A DNA stretch of 64,000 nucleotides. It comes from Rhodoglobus sp. (GTDB lineage Bacteria; Actinomycetota; Actinomycetes; Actinomycetales; Microbacteriaceae). The notes under the pieces are model-generated. The model worked only from the letters and a program-made list of their open reading frames with translations. It was not told where the DNA came from and did no database searches. The DNA lies in NCBI GenBank assembly GCA_025463605.1, contig JAODAV010000008.1, positions 285,568-349,567 on the forward strand. Reading direction: 5' to 3'. The position numbers were made by a program, and so were the translations under genes. Shown here in pieces: positions 53,877-62,522 of the stretch; positions within the stretch are counted from its first letter, which is position 1, and the number at the start of each line of letters is the position of its first letter.

Positions 53877-54575
53877 TTGATCACCATTGACGGCAACCAC
53901 GTCTACACCGAGCTCGCCGAACTCGTCGACCCGACGCACACCGCGTTGATCCTCGTCGACCTGCAACGTGACTTCATCGAGCCGAGCGGGCTGTTCGGCG
54001 AGCTCGGGATCGACCTGTCGATGTACGAGCGAACGCGGCCGCGGCTATCGGAGCTGCTCGCTGCAGCCCGCAGCAGCGACGCGCTCGTCGTGCACCTGCA
54101 GAACACGGCGTTGCCGGGGAGGATGAGCGATTCTCCAGCGCAGATTCGCTTCAACCTCCGGATGCACGAGGAGGCCCGCAAGGACGGGCCTCCTCTGCAG
54201 TACACGGTTCCCGGAACCCGCGGGCACGAGTTCGTCGACGAGTTCGCGCCCCTTCCGGGCGAGCTCGTCGTCGCGAAGTACCGCTCGAGCGGATTCTGGG
54301 GCACCAACCTCGAACTGCTGCTGCGCAGCAACGGCATCGAGACGGTCGTGGTCGGCGGATGCACGACCGAGGGTTGCATCGAGTCGACCGCACGTGACGC
54401 GATGTTCAACGATCATTACGTCGTGATCCCGGAGGACGCCGTGGGAAGCGACGACCCCGAGCAGCACGACGCGTCGATGCTGCTCATGCGACACCGATTC
54501 GACCTGGCCACCGCCGCGGAGATCAGTGCCGTGTGGACCGGAACGAGTACAAAGGAGCCTCGTGGGCAAGCTTGA
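53877..54575 (+). CDS. Isochorismatase-fold amidohydrolase (RutB/N-carbamoylsarcosine-amidase type)
   Basis: 232 aa from TTG 53877, chosen because AAGGA lies eight bases upstream and no ATG or GTG fits; homology starts right after. Catalytic triad Asp28 (LILVDLQRDF), Lys134 (VVAKYRSSGFWGT) and Cys167 (GGCTTEGCIESTARDA). Members of this subfamily cleave C-N bonds in ureidoacrylate, N-carbamoylsarcosine or nicotinamide, so an amide or ureido intermediate is likely. Begins four bases after the permease stop. Confidence 0.87.
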   Translation: MITIDGNHVYTELAELVDPTHTALILVDLQRDFIEPSGLFGELGIDLSMYERTRPRLSELLAAARSSDALVVHLQNTALPGRMSDSPAQIRFNLRMHEEARKDGPPLQYTVPGTRGHEFVDEFAPLPGELVVAKYRSSGFWGTNLELLLRSNGIETVVVGGCTTEGCIESTARDAMFNDHYVVIPEDAVGSDDPEQHDASMLLMRHRFDLATAAEISAVWTGTSTKEPRGQA

Positions 54576-55311
54576 CGGCCGCATAGCCGTGGTCACGGGT
54601 GCGGCATCCGGAATCGGCAAGGGGATCGCGATCGCATTCGCGCGCGAGGGCGCTGACATCGTCGTGGCCGACCGGGCGAGCGAGGATGCCGCGGCAGAGG
54701 TCCTGACCGCGGTTCAGGCTCTCGGCCGCGGGGCCCTGTTCGTGCAGACGGACGTCAGTGACGAGTCGAGCGTGCGGGCGATGGCGGCTGCGGCCATCGC
54801 CCGCTACGGCAGGGTGGACATCCTCGTGAACAACGCGGGTATCTTCACCGAGTCCCTCATCGAGGACATGCCGATCGAGGACTGGGACCGAGTGGTGAAT
54901 GTCAACCTGCGCGGTACCTTCCTCTGCACTCGCGTGCTCATCGGGCAGATGCTCGAGCGAGGTGAGGGGCGCATCATCAACATCGCCTCCCAGCTCGGCC
55001 AGATCGGCGGCGGCGCGGTAGGGCACTACTCCGCGAGCAAAGCGGGCGTCATCGGGTTCACCAAGTCGCTCGCTCGCGAAGTCTCCCGACGAGGGGTACT
55101 CGTCAACGCGATCGCTCCCGGTCCGATCGAAACACCCCTCCTCGACAGCGAAACCGAGGAGTGGCGCAGCGCCAAACTCGCCGAGCTGCCGATCGGCCGC
55201 TTCGGCACGGTGGACGAGGTCACCCCGACCGCCGTCATGCTCGCCTCGGCAGACGGCTCGTACTATGTCGGTCAGACGTTGGGTCCCAACGGCGGCGACG
55301 TGATGCTGTAG
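54562..55311 (+). CDS. Short-chain dehydrogenase/reductase
   Basis: 249 aa from GTG 54562 (AAAGGAG six bases ahead), overlapping the hydrolase end. TGAASGIGKGIA, NNAG, INIASQLGQIGGGAVGHYSASKAG (catalytic Ser/Tyr/Lys) and NAIAPGPIETPLL. FabG-like fold. In this operon it would oxidise an alcohol or reduce a ketone intermediate. Confidence 0.9.
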   Translation: MGKLDGRIAVVTGAASGIGKGIAIAFAREGADIVVADRASEDAAAEVLTAVQALGRGALFVQTDVSDESSVRAMAAAAIARYGRVDILVNNAGIFTESLIEDMPIEDWDRVVNVNLRGTFLCTRVLIGQMLERGEGRIINIASQLGQIGGGAVGHYSASKAGVIGFTKSLAREVSRRGVLVNAIAPGPIETPLLDSETEEWRSAKLAELPIGRFGTVDEVTPTAVMLASADGSYYVGQTLGPNGGDVML

Positions 55312-55338
55312 GCCCTCGGCCGCCAGCGGAAAGAACTC

Positions 55339-56697
55339 ATGAACATCCAGGAAGTCGTCACCCGAGCCCACGAGGCCGGAGTCAAGCTCATCCGTTTCGA
55401 ATACTGCGATGTGAGCGGAATCGCGCGAACGAAGGCGATCCATGTCGCCCAGCTCGAGCACAAGCTGCTCGAAGGCGTCAGCCTTACGCGAGCGCAGATG
55501 TCGATCAACATGCTCGAGCAGATGGTCGCGATCGACGGCTTCGAACCGGTCGGCGAGATTCGGCTCGTACCCGACCCCTCGACTTTCACCGTGCTCCCCT
55601 GGGCCCCAGGCAGCGCGAGTGTCATGTGCGACCAGCTCGGCCACGATCGGCTCAACTGGGGCGCGTGCACCCGCAGCTACCTGAAGGACGTCATCGCCCG
55701 CGCCGCGAAACTCGGGCTGACCGTGCAGGCCACGTTCGAGAACGAGTACTACCTCGCGCGGGAGGAGGATGGCCAGTACGTCCCCTTCGACGTTCCCGAC
55801 CACACCCCCGTCTACAGCGCGATCGGCCACGACCTCAACGCCGACATCATGATCGACATGGTCGACGCACTGGTCGAACAGGGCATCCAGGTCGAGCAGG
55901 CCATCAACGAATACGGTGCCGGCCAGCAGGAGATCTCGATCAGGCACACCGACGCCTTGGGCGCCGCCGACAACCAGATGAAGTTCCGCGACACGATCCG
56001 CGGCGTCGCGCTGAACCACGGCCTCTTCGCGTCGTTCGCGCCCAAGCCCTACCCGGAGCAGATCGGCAGCGGCGCCCACCTGCACTTCAGCCTGTGGGAT
56101 CTCGAGGGCACGAAGAGCCTGCTCTACGACAAGAACGCCGAGCGAGGGCTCTCCAAGATCGGTCGGCACTTCATCGCGGGGATCGCCGAGCACCTGCCTG
56201 CGCTTACCGCCCTGACCGTTCCGAGTTACAACTCCTACCGCCGGCTGACGCCGAGCGCGTGGGCTTCCGCGACCACGGCCTGGGGTTTCGACAACAAGGA
56301 GGCGGCGATCCGCGTGTGCTCGCCGTTCTACCAGCGCGAGGAGCAGAGCTACAACATCGAGTTCAAGACCTCAGACGCGAGCGCGAACCCGTACCTCTCC
56401 CTCGGCGCGCTCATCGCTGCCGGCCTCGACGGAATCGAGCGCGAGCTCGAACCGGGCGAGCCCAGCGAGCACGACCCCGCCCACTTGTCTCCCGAGGAGC
56501 TCGCTGCCGGCAAAGTGCGCCCGCTTCCGAACTCGATGAGTGCGGCGCTCGATGAGCTCGAGAACGACCGGTTCCTGCTTGACTCGATGGGCGACTTGCT
56601 TGCTCGCTGCTACCTCGCGGTGCGGCGGTCTGAGGCTGAGGCGTTCGCGGCTGAGGATCTCGACTTCGAGATCCGCAACCACTTCTACAAGTTCTGA
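55339..56697 (+). CDS. Glutamine-synthetase-like ligase (gamma-glutamylamide synthetase type)
   Basis: 452 aa, GS catalytic fold. Metal and substrate motifs: FENEYYL (ExE), INEYGAGQQEISI (Glu), IGSGAHLHFSL (HxH) and AWGFDNKEAAIRV then NIEFKTSDASANPYLSLGALIAAG. The N-terminal beta-grasp starts IRFEYCDVSGIARTKAI. The divergence and neighbours (amidohydrolase, amidotransferase, APC permease) suggest it joins glutamate to an amine rather than to ammonia, as PuuA, GlnA3/4 or IpuC do; this is inference. Confidence 0.85.
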   Translation: MNIQEVVTRAHEAGVKLIRFEYCDVSGIARTKAIHVAQLEHKLLEGVSLTRAQMSINMLEQMVAIDGFEPVGEIRLVPDPSTFTVLPWAPGSASVMCDQLGHDRLNWGACTRSYLKDVIARAAKLGLTVQATFENEYYLAREEDGQYVPFDVPDHTPVYSAIGHDLNADIMIDMVDALVEQGIQVEQAINEYGAGQQEISIRHTDALGAADNQMKFRDTIRGVALNHGLFASFAPKPYPEQIGSGAHLHFSLWDLEGTKSLLYDKNAERGLSKIGRHFIAGIAEHLPALTALTVPSYNSYRRLTPSAWASATTAWGFDNKEAAIRVCSPFYQREEQSYNIEFKTSDASANPYLSLGALIAAGLDGIERELEPGEPSEHDPAHLSPEELAAGKVRPLPNSMSAALDELENDRFLLDSMGDLLARCYLAVRRSEAEAFAAEDLDFEIRNHFYKF

Positions 56698-56711
56698 TCG
56701 GGGTAACCAAC

Positions 56712-57854
56712 GTGATCGACCTGAGCGATGTCGCGGTCATCGACAATCACTGCCACGCCGTAGATGCGAAGCAGAAGAGAAATGCCGCGACTTGGCGAGA
56801 GGCGTTCACCGAGTCGCACGACCCGCAGCTGCGAGCCGAAGGAGCCACTGACACCGCCTATTACCGCAGGCTCATCCATGCAATGGCGACGTTCTACCAC
56901 GTGCGTACAGAGGGTGAGGTGCTCGAGGCCCGCGACGCGCAGAGCGCCGAGCAGCTGGTCGGCACGCTGTTCCGCGACGCCGAGATCGGTGGTGTCGTCA
57001 TCGACACCGGCTATCCCGCGCCCGAGAAGGCGATGGATGTCGCAGCGTTCACGGCAGCGAGCGGCTCCGAGTACGCCGCACTTCTGCGGCTGGAGGTGAC
57101 CTTCCAGCGCTTGGTCGCACAGCACGACTCCTACGATGACCTCATCGACGCCACGCGCGACGTGGTCGAGGATGCCCGCAGCGACGGTTTCGCCGGGTTC
57201 AAGAGCATCGTCGCCTACCGCACGGGGCTGGCCATCGAGCGCTGGTCGAACGAGGCAGCGAAGACAGCGTTCACCCGGGCGCGAGCCGATTTGGCGGCGA
57301 CCGGCACGGTGCGCCTGGGCCACAAACCGCTCCTCGATACCCTCCTCCATCTCGCGTTCGAGGCGGCCGCCGAACAGGAGCTGCCCGTGCAGTTCCACGT
57401 TGGTTACGGAGACACCGACGTCGACCTGCGCAAGGCCTCACCGCTGGAGCTGCGCTCTGTTCTCGACGAGCCCGCCTACCGCTCGATGCCGGTCGTGCTG
57501 TTGCACGGGTGCTGGCCGTACACCCGAGAGGGTGCATACCTCGCGGCTGTCTACGGCAACGCGTATCTTGACCTGTCGTACGGCATCCCGTTCCTCTCGG
57601 TTGGCGAGATGACGGCGATGACGCGGGCCGCCGTCGCTGTCGCGCCGTTCGGCAAGCTCATGTACAGCTCAGACGGCACGAGCATTCCCGAGCTTCACTG
57701 GATGGCCGCGCACGACGGCCGCCGTGCCATCGGCACGGTGCTCGGTGAACTCGTCGCCGACCGGGAACTGAACCGCAACGAGGCCAGGCTCGCCGGCGAG
57801 CGCATCCTGCGGGACAACGCCGCGCGGCTCTACGGACTGGCGCGCGCCCTGTGA
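56712..57854 (+). CDS. FluG N-terminal-type amidohydrolase
   Basis: 380 aa, metal-dependent TIM-barrel hydrolase. VAVIDNHCHAVDAKQ (HxH), GFKSIVAYRTGL (Lys/Ser), PVQFHVGYGDTDVDL (His), VLLHGCWPYTREGAYL (His) and LMYSSDGTSIPELHW (Asp). In fungal FluG and some bacterial proteins this domain is fused to a GS-like domain; here the two are separate adjacent genes. GTG start 56712. It probably hydrolyses an amide made or used by the GS-like enzyme. Confidence 0.83.
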   Translation: MIDLSDVAVIDNHCHAVDAKQKRNAATWREAFTESHDPQLRAEGATDTAYYRRLIHAMATFYHVRTEGEVLEARDAQSAEQLVGTLFRDAEIGGVVIDTGYPAPEKAMDVAAFTAASGSEYAALLRLEVTFQRLVAQHDSYDDLIDATRDVVEDARSDGFAGFKSIVAYRTGLAIERWSNEAAKTAFTRARADLAATGTVRLGHKPLLDTLLHLAFEAAAEQELPVQFHVGYGDTDVDLRKASPLELRSVLDEPAYRSMPVVLLHGCWPYTREGAYLAAVYGNAYLDLSYGIPFLSVGEMTAMTRAAVAVAPFGKLMYSSDGTSIPELHWMAAHDGRRAIGTVLGELVADRELNRNEARLAGERILRDNAARLYGLARAL

Positions 57855-58618
57855 AGCACCTCGACGGCAAACGCGCTCTAATCACGGGAGCCGGCGGCGC
57901 GCTCGGTCGCGCGAGCAGCCTGATGTTCGCACGCGAAGGCGCCTCGGTCGCCGTGATCGACATCAACCGGGATGCCGCGGACGAGACCGTGAGGCTCCTG
58001 ACCGAGCAGGGCGGCACGGCGGTCGCGATCGTCGCCGACGTGAGCGTCGAAGCCGAGGTGAAGCACGCCGTTACCGAAACCGTGGATGCGCTCGGCGGCC
58101 TGGATGTGCTGTTCAACAACGCAGGCATCATGCCGCACCAGGACGAGTCCTTTCTCGACGGCGACCTCGAATTGTGGAAGTTCATCACGGGGATCAACGT
58201 GCACGGCACGATGCTCTGCTCGAAGTACGCCGTGCCGCACATCGCCGCGGCCGGCGGTGGCGCGGTGGTGAACATGAGTTCGTTCCTCGCCGTGACCGGT
58301 ACGACGTACCCGCAGGACGGATATGCCGCGAGCAAGGGCGCGATCTCCTCGATGACGAGATCGATGGCCGTGCAGCTGGGCCCGAAGAACATCCGGGTCA
58401 ATGCGATGGCTCCCGGCCCCATCCTCACCGCACACGTCGAGAAGTTCTTTCCCGATCCGGAGGCCAGGCGCATCCGTCTCGCGCGCGTTCCGCTCGGGCG
58501 TTTCGGAGCACCGGATGACGCCGCCGGTCTCGCCTGCTTCCTCGCTTCCGACGCCGCATCCTGGATCACCGGACAGGTCATCGAGCTCGATGGCGGCATC
58601 TCCAACAACTACCTGTAG
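57851..58618 (+). CDS. Short-chain dehydrogenase/reductase
   Basis: 255 aa, GTG start overlapping the amidohydrolase stop. ITGAGGALGRASSLMFAREG, DVSVEAEV, FNNAGIMPH, MSSFLAVTG (Ser), YAASKGA (Tyr/Lys), NAMAPGPILTAH. Second SDR of the operon, not very close to the first, so probably a different step. Confidence 0.9.
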   Translation: MKHLDGKRALITGAGGALGRASSLMFAREGASVAVIDINRDAADETVRLLTEQGGTAVAIVADVSVEAEVKHAVTETVDALGGLDVLFNNAGIMPHQDESFLDGDLELWKFITGINVHGTMLCSKYAVPHIAAAGGGAVVNMSSFLAVTGTTYPQDGYAASKGAISSMTRSMAVQLGPKNIRVNAMAPGPILTAHVEKFFPDPEARRIRLARVPLGRFGAPDDAAGLACFLASDAASWITGQVIELDGGISNNYL

Positions 58619-58633
58619 AAACGGATATCACCC

Positions 58634-59386
58634 ATGTGCCGCCTTCTGGGCTACGTCGCTCGCACGCCCACCACGCTCGCCGCTCTCCTCGGAGACGCCG
58701 AGTTCGACGAGTTCACCGAACTCTCGCTGAAGCACCGTGACGGGTGGGGTTTCGCGTGGGCCACCGCCGGTGGCGTCGATGTCGTCAAGTCTCCGGATGC
58801 CGCCCGCGACAGCCCGCTCTTCGCACAGGTTGCGCACGAGCAGGCCGCCGATCTCGGGCTACTTCACTTGCGGTGGGCGACGCTCGGACTGCCCGTCCTC
58901 CCCGAGAACACCCACCCGTTCACGGACGGCACCGTGGCTTTTGCGCACAATGGCTCGATCAAGCCGCCCGAGTCGCTCGATCCGCTCGTGCCCGCCGACC
59001 TGCTCGCGCTCATGGACGGCACGACCGACAGCGAGCGCTACTTCCTGGCAATGCTCGGTCTCTCGCGCGAATCGAACCCCGCCGATGGCCTTGCCGGTAC
59101 GGTGGCGCGCATCGCCTCGACGCTGCGCTTCGGGAGTCTCAATTCCATGGTCGCCACCCCGACCGAACTCATCGTGGCGTGCCGATTCGACCCGGTGGCG
59201 GAGGCCAAAGAGGCCGAACCCGACTACTACCACATCGGATACCGCGTGACGCCGGACGCGATCGTCGTTTCATCAAGTGGCTGGGGCGCGGGCTGGCAGA
59301 CACTGGAGAATGGGCAGATGCTCACGATCCAGCGCGGAACCTTGGACATGTCGATACGCCAGCTGCCCGAGGCGGGGACCCCCTAG
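58634..59386 (+). CDS. Class II glutamine amidotransferase (YafJ/EgtC-like)
   Basis: 250 aa, Ntn-hydrolase. The nucleophile Cys2 follows the initiator Met (MCRLLGYVAR). KHRDGWGFAW, LLHLRWATLG and THPFTDGTVAFAHNGSI are the conserved glutaminase-site segments. It is a stand-alone domain. EgtC-type relatives cleave a gamma-glutamyl amide, so here it may remove glutamate from the tagged amine and complete a gamma-glutamylation cycle (inference). Confidence 0.87.
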   Translation: MCRLLGYVARTPTTLAALLGDAEFDEFTELSLKHRDGWGFAWATAGGVDVVKSPDAARDSPLFAQVAHEQAADLGLLHLRWATLGLPVLPENTHPFTDGTVAFAHNGSIKPPESLDPLVPADLLALMDGTTDSERYFLAMLGLSRESNPADGLAGTVARIASTLRFGSLNSMVATPTELIVACRFDPVAEAKEAEPDYYHIGYRVTPDAIVVSSSGWGAGWQTLENGQMLTIQRGTLDMSIRQLPEAGTP

Positions 59387-60024
59387 TGGGCGAGGAGAAG
59401 CGGGCCAGCGAGGTCGCATACGACGCGATTCTCGATCAGATCATCAGCCTCAAGTTGGCACCGGGCTCGGTGCTCAACGAGCATGCGACAGCCAACGAGC
59501 TCGAGCTCGGCCGCATGCCGGTGCGGGAGGCGATCGCCCGACTGGCCACCGACCGCTTCGTGACCGTGCTCCCCCGCCGGGGCGCCATCGTGGCACCGCT
59601 CGGCCTCGATGACGTGCTCGACATGTTCGAGGCGCGAGAGGCCATTGAGTGCGGCGTCGCATACATCGTCGCGCGTACCGCCACCGCGGAGGATCTCGCG
59701 ACCTTCCGCACTCTCGTCGAGGCCGCGGACCGCCAGCGTGCCGGAACGAACTACGAGAACTTCCTTCGTGACGACCATGCCATCCACGCATTCCTCGTGC
59801 ACATGGTTCGCAATCCGCTGCTGCAGGATGCCGCGGACCGTCTGCTCCTGCACAACATCCGGTTCTGGCGGATGTATTGGAGCTCACGTCCCGCGCAACC
59901 GTCGACGATGATGTCGCACGCCCCGCTCGTGGCCGCGCTCGAGGCGCACGACTCGTCCGCGGCGGCGAAAGCCATGCGCGAGCACCTCGCCGCGAGCCGC
60001 CAGCTCGTGCAGGCATCGTTCTGA
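59386..60024 (+). CDS. GntR-family regulator with FCD effector domain
   Basis: 212 aa from GTG 59386, whose first base is the last base of the previous stop. An N-terminal winged helix (SEVAYDAILDQIISLKLAPGSVLNEHATANELELGRMPVREAIARLATDRFVTVLPRRGAIVA) and an FCD helical domain with metal-binding pattern (FEAREAIECG, DDHAIHAFLV, HAPLVAAL). Encoded inside the operon it probably controls through the palindrome at 52261-52280. Confidence 0.92.
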   Translation: MGEEKRASEVAYDAILDQIISLKLAPGSVLNEHATANELELGRMPVREAIARLATDRFVTVLPRRGAIVAPLGLDDVLDMFEAREAIECGVAYIVARTATAEDLATFRTLVEAADRQRAGTNYENFLRDDHAIHAFLVHMVRNPLLQDAADRLLLHNIRFWRMYWSSRPAQPSTMMSHAPLVAALEAHDSSAAAKAMREHLAASRQLVQASF

Positions 60025-60048
60025 TTCGTTCTAGTTGAGGAGTTCCCC

Positions 60049-61338
60049 ACGTTCATCACCGACGTACTCTGTGTCCCGGTCCGCTCCGGATTCTTCGCCG
60101 ACGACCAGGCGGCCATTCTCGCCGGCGCTCGACACGATGGATCGACTTACGTGGGGCCGCCGGTAACTCCGGGGTTCCGTGCGGTCAGGCAGGCCGGTGA
60201 GGCGGTGTCGGTGATGCTCATCCTCGACGACGGCCAGGTCGCGTTGGGCGATTGCGCTGCCGTGCAGTACTCGGGCGTCGGCGGGCGTGATGTCGTGTTC
60301 GACGCGGTCGCCGCCGTGGAGACGATCGAGAAACACATTGCTCCCCTGCTGCGCGGCGCGAGCATCACCGACTTCCGCAGCCTTGCCGGTCTCGTCGACT
60401 CGTTCGAGGTCGACGGTCGGCTCCTGCACACGGCCATTCGGTACGGCGTGACCCAGGCGATCCTCGACGCGGTCGCGCGTTCGCGCGGCACGACGATGGC
60501 CGAGGTCGTTCGCGACGAGTATGCGACGGGCGTCGAGATCGCGCCGGTGCCGATGTTCGTGCAGACCGGGGACAACCGGTATGACAACGTCGACAAGATG
60601 GTGCTCAAGCAGGCCGACGTACTCCCCCACGGCCTCATCAACAACGTCGAGGAGAAGCTCGGTCCCCATGGCGAACTGCTCGCCGCCTACGTCTCCTGGG
60701 TGCGCGATCGCATCATCGAACTGCGCACCACGCCGAGCTACGAGCCCACCCTGCATTTCGACGTGTACGGCACGATCGGCGAAGCGTTCGGCGGTGATGT
60801 CGAACGCTCGGCGGACTACCTCGTCGAGCTCGGTGCGGCTGCCGCCCCATTCGCGCTCCGGGTCGAGCACGTGATCGATGCGCACAGCCGGGATGGGCAG
60901 ATCGCGGTCTCAGCCGCGCTTCGCGCTGCCCTCAGGGCGCGCGGCAGTTCCGTGCAGATCGTGGTGGACGAGTGGTGCAACACTCTCGAAGACATCGAAC
61001 TGTTCGTTGCCGCGGGAGCCGCCGACGTCATCCATGTCAAGACACCCGACCTCGGCGGGGTGAACAACACGATCGAGGCGCTGCTGCTCGTCGCGAGAAG
61101 CGGTCTCGCCGCCTACTGTGGCGGCACGTGCAACGAGACGGATCGCTCGGGGCAGGTGTCGGCCCACATCGCCATGGCGTGTGGCGCCGTCCAGGTGCTC
61201 GCGAAACCCGGAATGGGTGTCGATGAGGGCATGATGATCGTCGGCAACGAGATGGCGCGAGTCGCGGCCCTCGTCGGGGCGCGGGCTCGTGCTGCGGCAT
61301 CCGCCACTGCCGATCCCGCCATCCAGGACGCCGCATGA
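60049..61338 (+). CDS. 3-methylaspartate ammonia-lyase, apparent ACG start
   Basis: 429 aa if started at ACG 60049. Enolase-superfamily enzyme interconverting L-threo-3-methylaspartate and mesaconate plus ammonia. Strong family matches: GDCAAVQYSGVGGRD, LHTAIRYGVTQAILDAVA, NRYDNVDKMVLKQADVLPHGLINNVEEKLG, LHFDVYGTIGEAF (catalytic His), VVDEWCNTLED, VIHVKTPDLGGVNN (catalytic Lys) and YCGGTCNETDRSGQVSAHIAMACG. Homology to the N-terminus of known enzymes (ITDVLCVPVRSGFFADDQAAILAGARHDG) begins at 60055, upstream of the first usual start (GTG 60151). GAGGAG lies six bases before the ACG. The same frame is closed by the GntR stop at 60022-60024, and no ATG, GTG or TTG lies between. Confidence 0.9.
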   Translation, partial: TFITDVLCVPVRSGFFADDQAAILAGARHDGSTYVGPPVTPGFRAVRQAGEAVSVMLILDDGQVALGDCAAVQYSGVGGRDVVFDAVAAVETIEKHIAPLLRGASITDFRSLAGLVDSFEVDGRLLHTAIRYGVTQAILDAVARSRGTTMAEVVRDEYATGVEIAPVPMFVQTGDNRYDNVDKMVLKQADVLPHGLINNVEEKLGPHGELLAAYVSWVRDRIIELRTTPSYEPTLHFDVYGTIGEAFGGDVERSADYLVELGAAAAPFALRVEHVIDAHSRDGQIAVSAALRAALRARGSSVQIVVDEWCNTLEDIELFVAAGAADVIHVKTPDLGGVNNTIEALLLVARSGLAAYCGGTCNETDRSGQVSAHIAMACGAVQVLAKPGMGVDEGMMIVGNEMARVAALVGARARAAASATADPAIQDAA

Positions 61339-62522
61339 AGCCGCTCGCCGACCTGCGAATCGTCGCCATCGAGCAGTACGGAGCCGGGCCGTTCGGCAGC
61401 GTGCATCTCGCAGACCTCGGCGCCGAGGTGATCAAGATCGAGGACCCGTCGACCGGCGGGGACGTCGGCCGGTATGTGCCGCCCTTCCAGGAGGGCGAGG
61501 ACAGTCTGTTCTTCGAGGTCTTCAACCGCAACAAGCGCAGCATCAGCCTCGACCTCACGACGCCGGAGGGCCGCGCGGTGTTCGAGGACCTCGTGCGCGT
61601 CAGCGACGTGGTGTACTCCAATCTCCGCGGTGACGTGCCAGCGAAGATCGGGATCACCTACGACGACCTGAAGCACATCAACCCGAGCATCGTCTGCTGC
61701 GCGCTGACCGGCTTCGGGATGACCGGACCGCGCTCTCAGGAGCCGGGATACGACTACGTGCTGCAGGGAATCGCAGGATGGATGGACCTCACGGGCGAGC
61801 CCTCGGGCCCACCGACCAAGTCCGGGCTGTCGCTCGTCGACTACTCGGGCGGTCTGGTTGCGGCGATCTCGATTCTGGCCGGGGTGCACGCCGCCCGGCG
61901 AGACGGAGTGGGCATGGACTGCGACGTGAGTCTTTTCGACACCGCGATCTCGATGCTCACCTATCCGGCGATCTGGAGCCTCAACGGCGACTTCGAGCCC
62001 AAGCGCACGCACCACTCCGCGCATCCCTCTCTCGTGCCCTTCCAGGCGTTCGAGGCGAGCGACGGGTGGATCGTGATCGCCTGCCCCAAGGAGAAGTTCT
62101 GGAAACGGCTCACCGCGGCGATCGATCGGCCCGACCTTGCGCACGAGTACGCGACGTTCACTGATCGCCGCACCAACGCGAACGTGCTGCTGCCCATACT
62201 CGACGAGATCTTCCGGTCCAGGCCGGCCGGGGAGTGGCTCGAGCTGCTGCGGACCGCGGGGGTTCCCAGCGGTCCGGTCAACTCCGTTCCCCAGGCGCTC
62301 GCAGACGAGCATACGGTCGCGCGCGATCTCGTCGTCGAAACGGAACATCCGCGATTCGGCACCGTCCGTCAGGTGCGGAGCCCGGTGCGAGTGGGCGACG
62401 AGCGGCCGACATATCGCCGCGCTCCCCGTCGAAACGAGGATGTCGACTATGTGCTGTGCGAGGTGCTGGGATACGACGCGGAGCGAGTCGAACGACTGGG
62501 TGGTTCCGCCGCCCCTTCGTGA
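61335..62522 (+). CDS. CaiB/BaiF class III CoA-transferase
   Basis: 395 aa. LADLGAEVIKIEDPSTGGDVGR, NRNKRSISLDL, CALTGFGMTGPRSQEPGYDYVLQG (catalytic Asp in GYDY) and the late GVPSGPVNSVPQALADEH are family hallmarks. ATG overlaps the lyase stop. Next to a methylaspartate lyase the obvious substrate is mesaconate, giving mesaconyl-CoA (inference). Its last 76 bases overlap the end of the SGNH-GAF gene on the other strand. Confidence 0.88.
   Translation: MKPLADLRIVAIEQYGAGPFGSVHLADLGAEVIKIEDPSTGGDVGRYVPPFQEGEDSLFFEVFNRNKRSISLDLTTPEGRAVFEDLVRVSDVVYSNLRGDVPAKIGITYDDLKHINPSIVCCALTGFGMTGPRSQEPGYDYVLQGIAGWMDLTGEPSGPPTKSGLSLVDYSGGLVAAISILAGVHAARRDGVGMDCDVSLFDTAISMLTYPAIWSLNGDFEPKRTHHSAHPSLVPFQAFEASDGWIVIACPKEKFWKRLTAAIDRPDLAHEYATFTDRRTNANVLLPILDEIFRSRPAGEWLELLRTAGVPSGPVNSVPQALADEHTVARDLVVETEHPRFGTVRQVRSPVRVGDERPTYRRAPRRNEDVDYVLCEVLGYDAERVERLGGSAAPS

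Noticed and set aside
54523..56193. 556-aa minus-strand frame over SDR and GS-like genes
   Set aside because: Antisense shadow without domain; the plus strand carries GS motifs.
60022..60054. Stop-codon readthrough fusing GntR to the lyase
   Set aside because: The two are in the same frame, but a ribosome site directly before ACG 60049 and two unrelated folds make separate initiation more likely.
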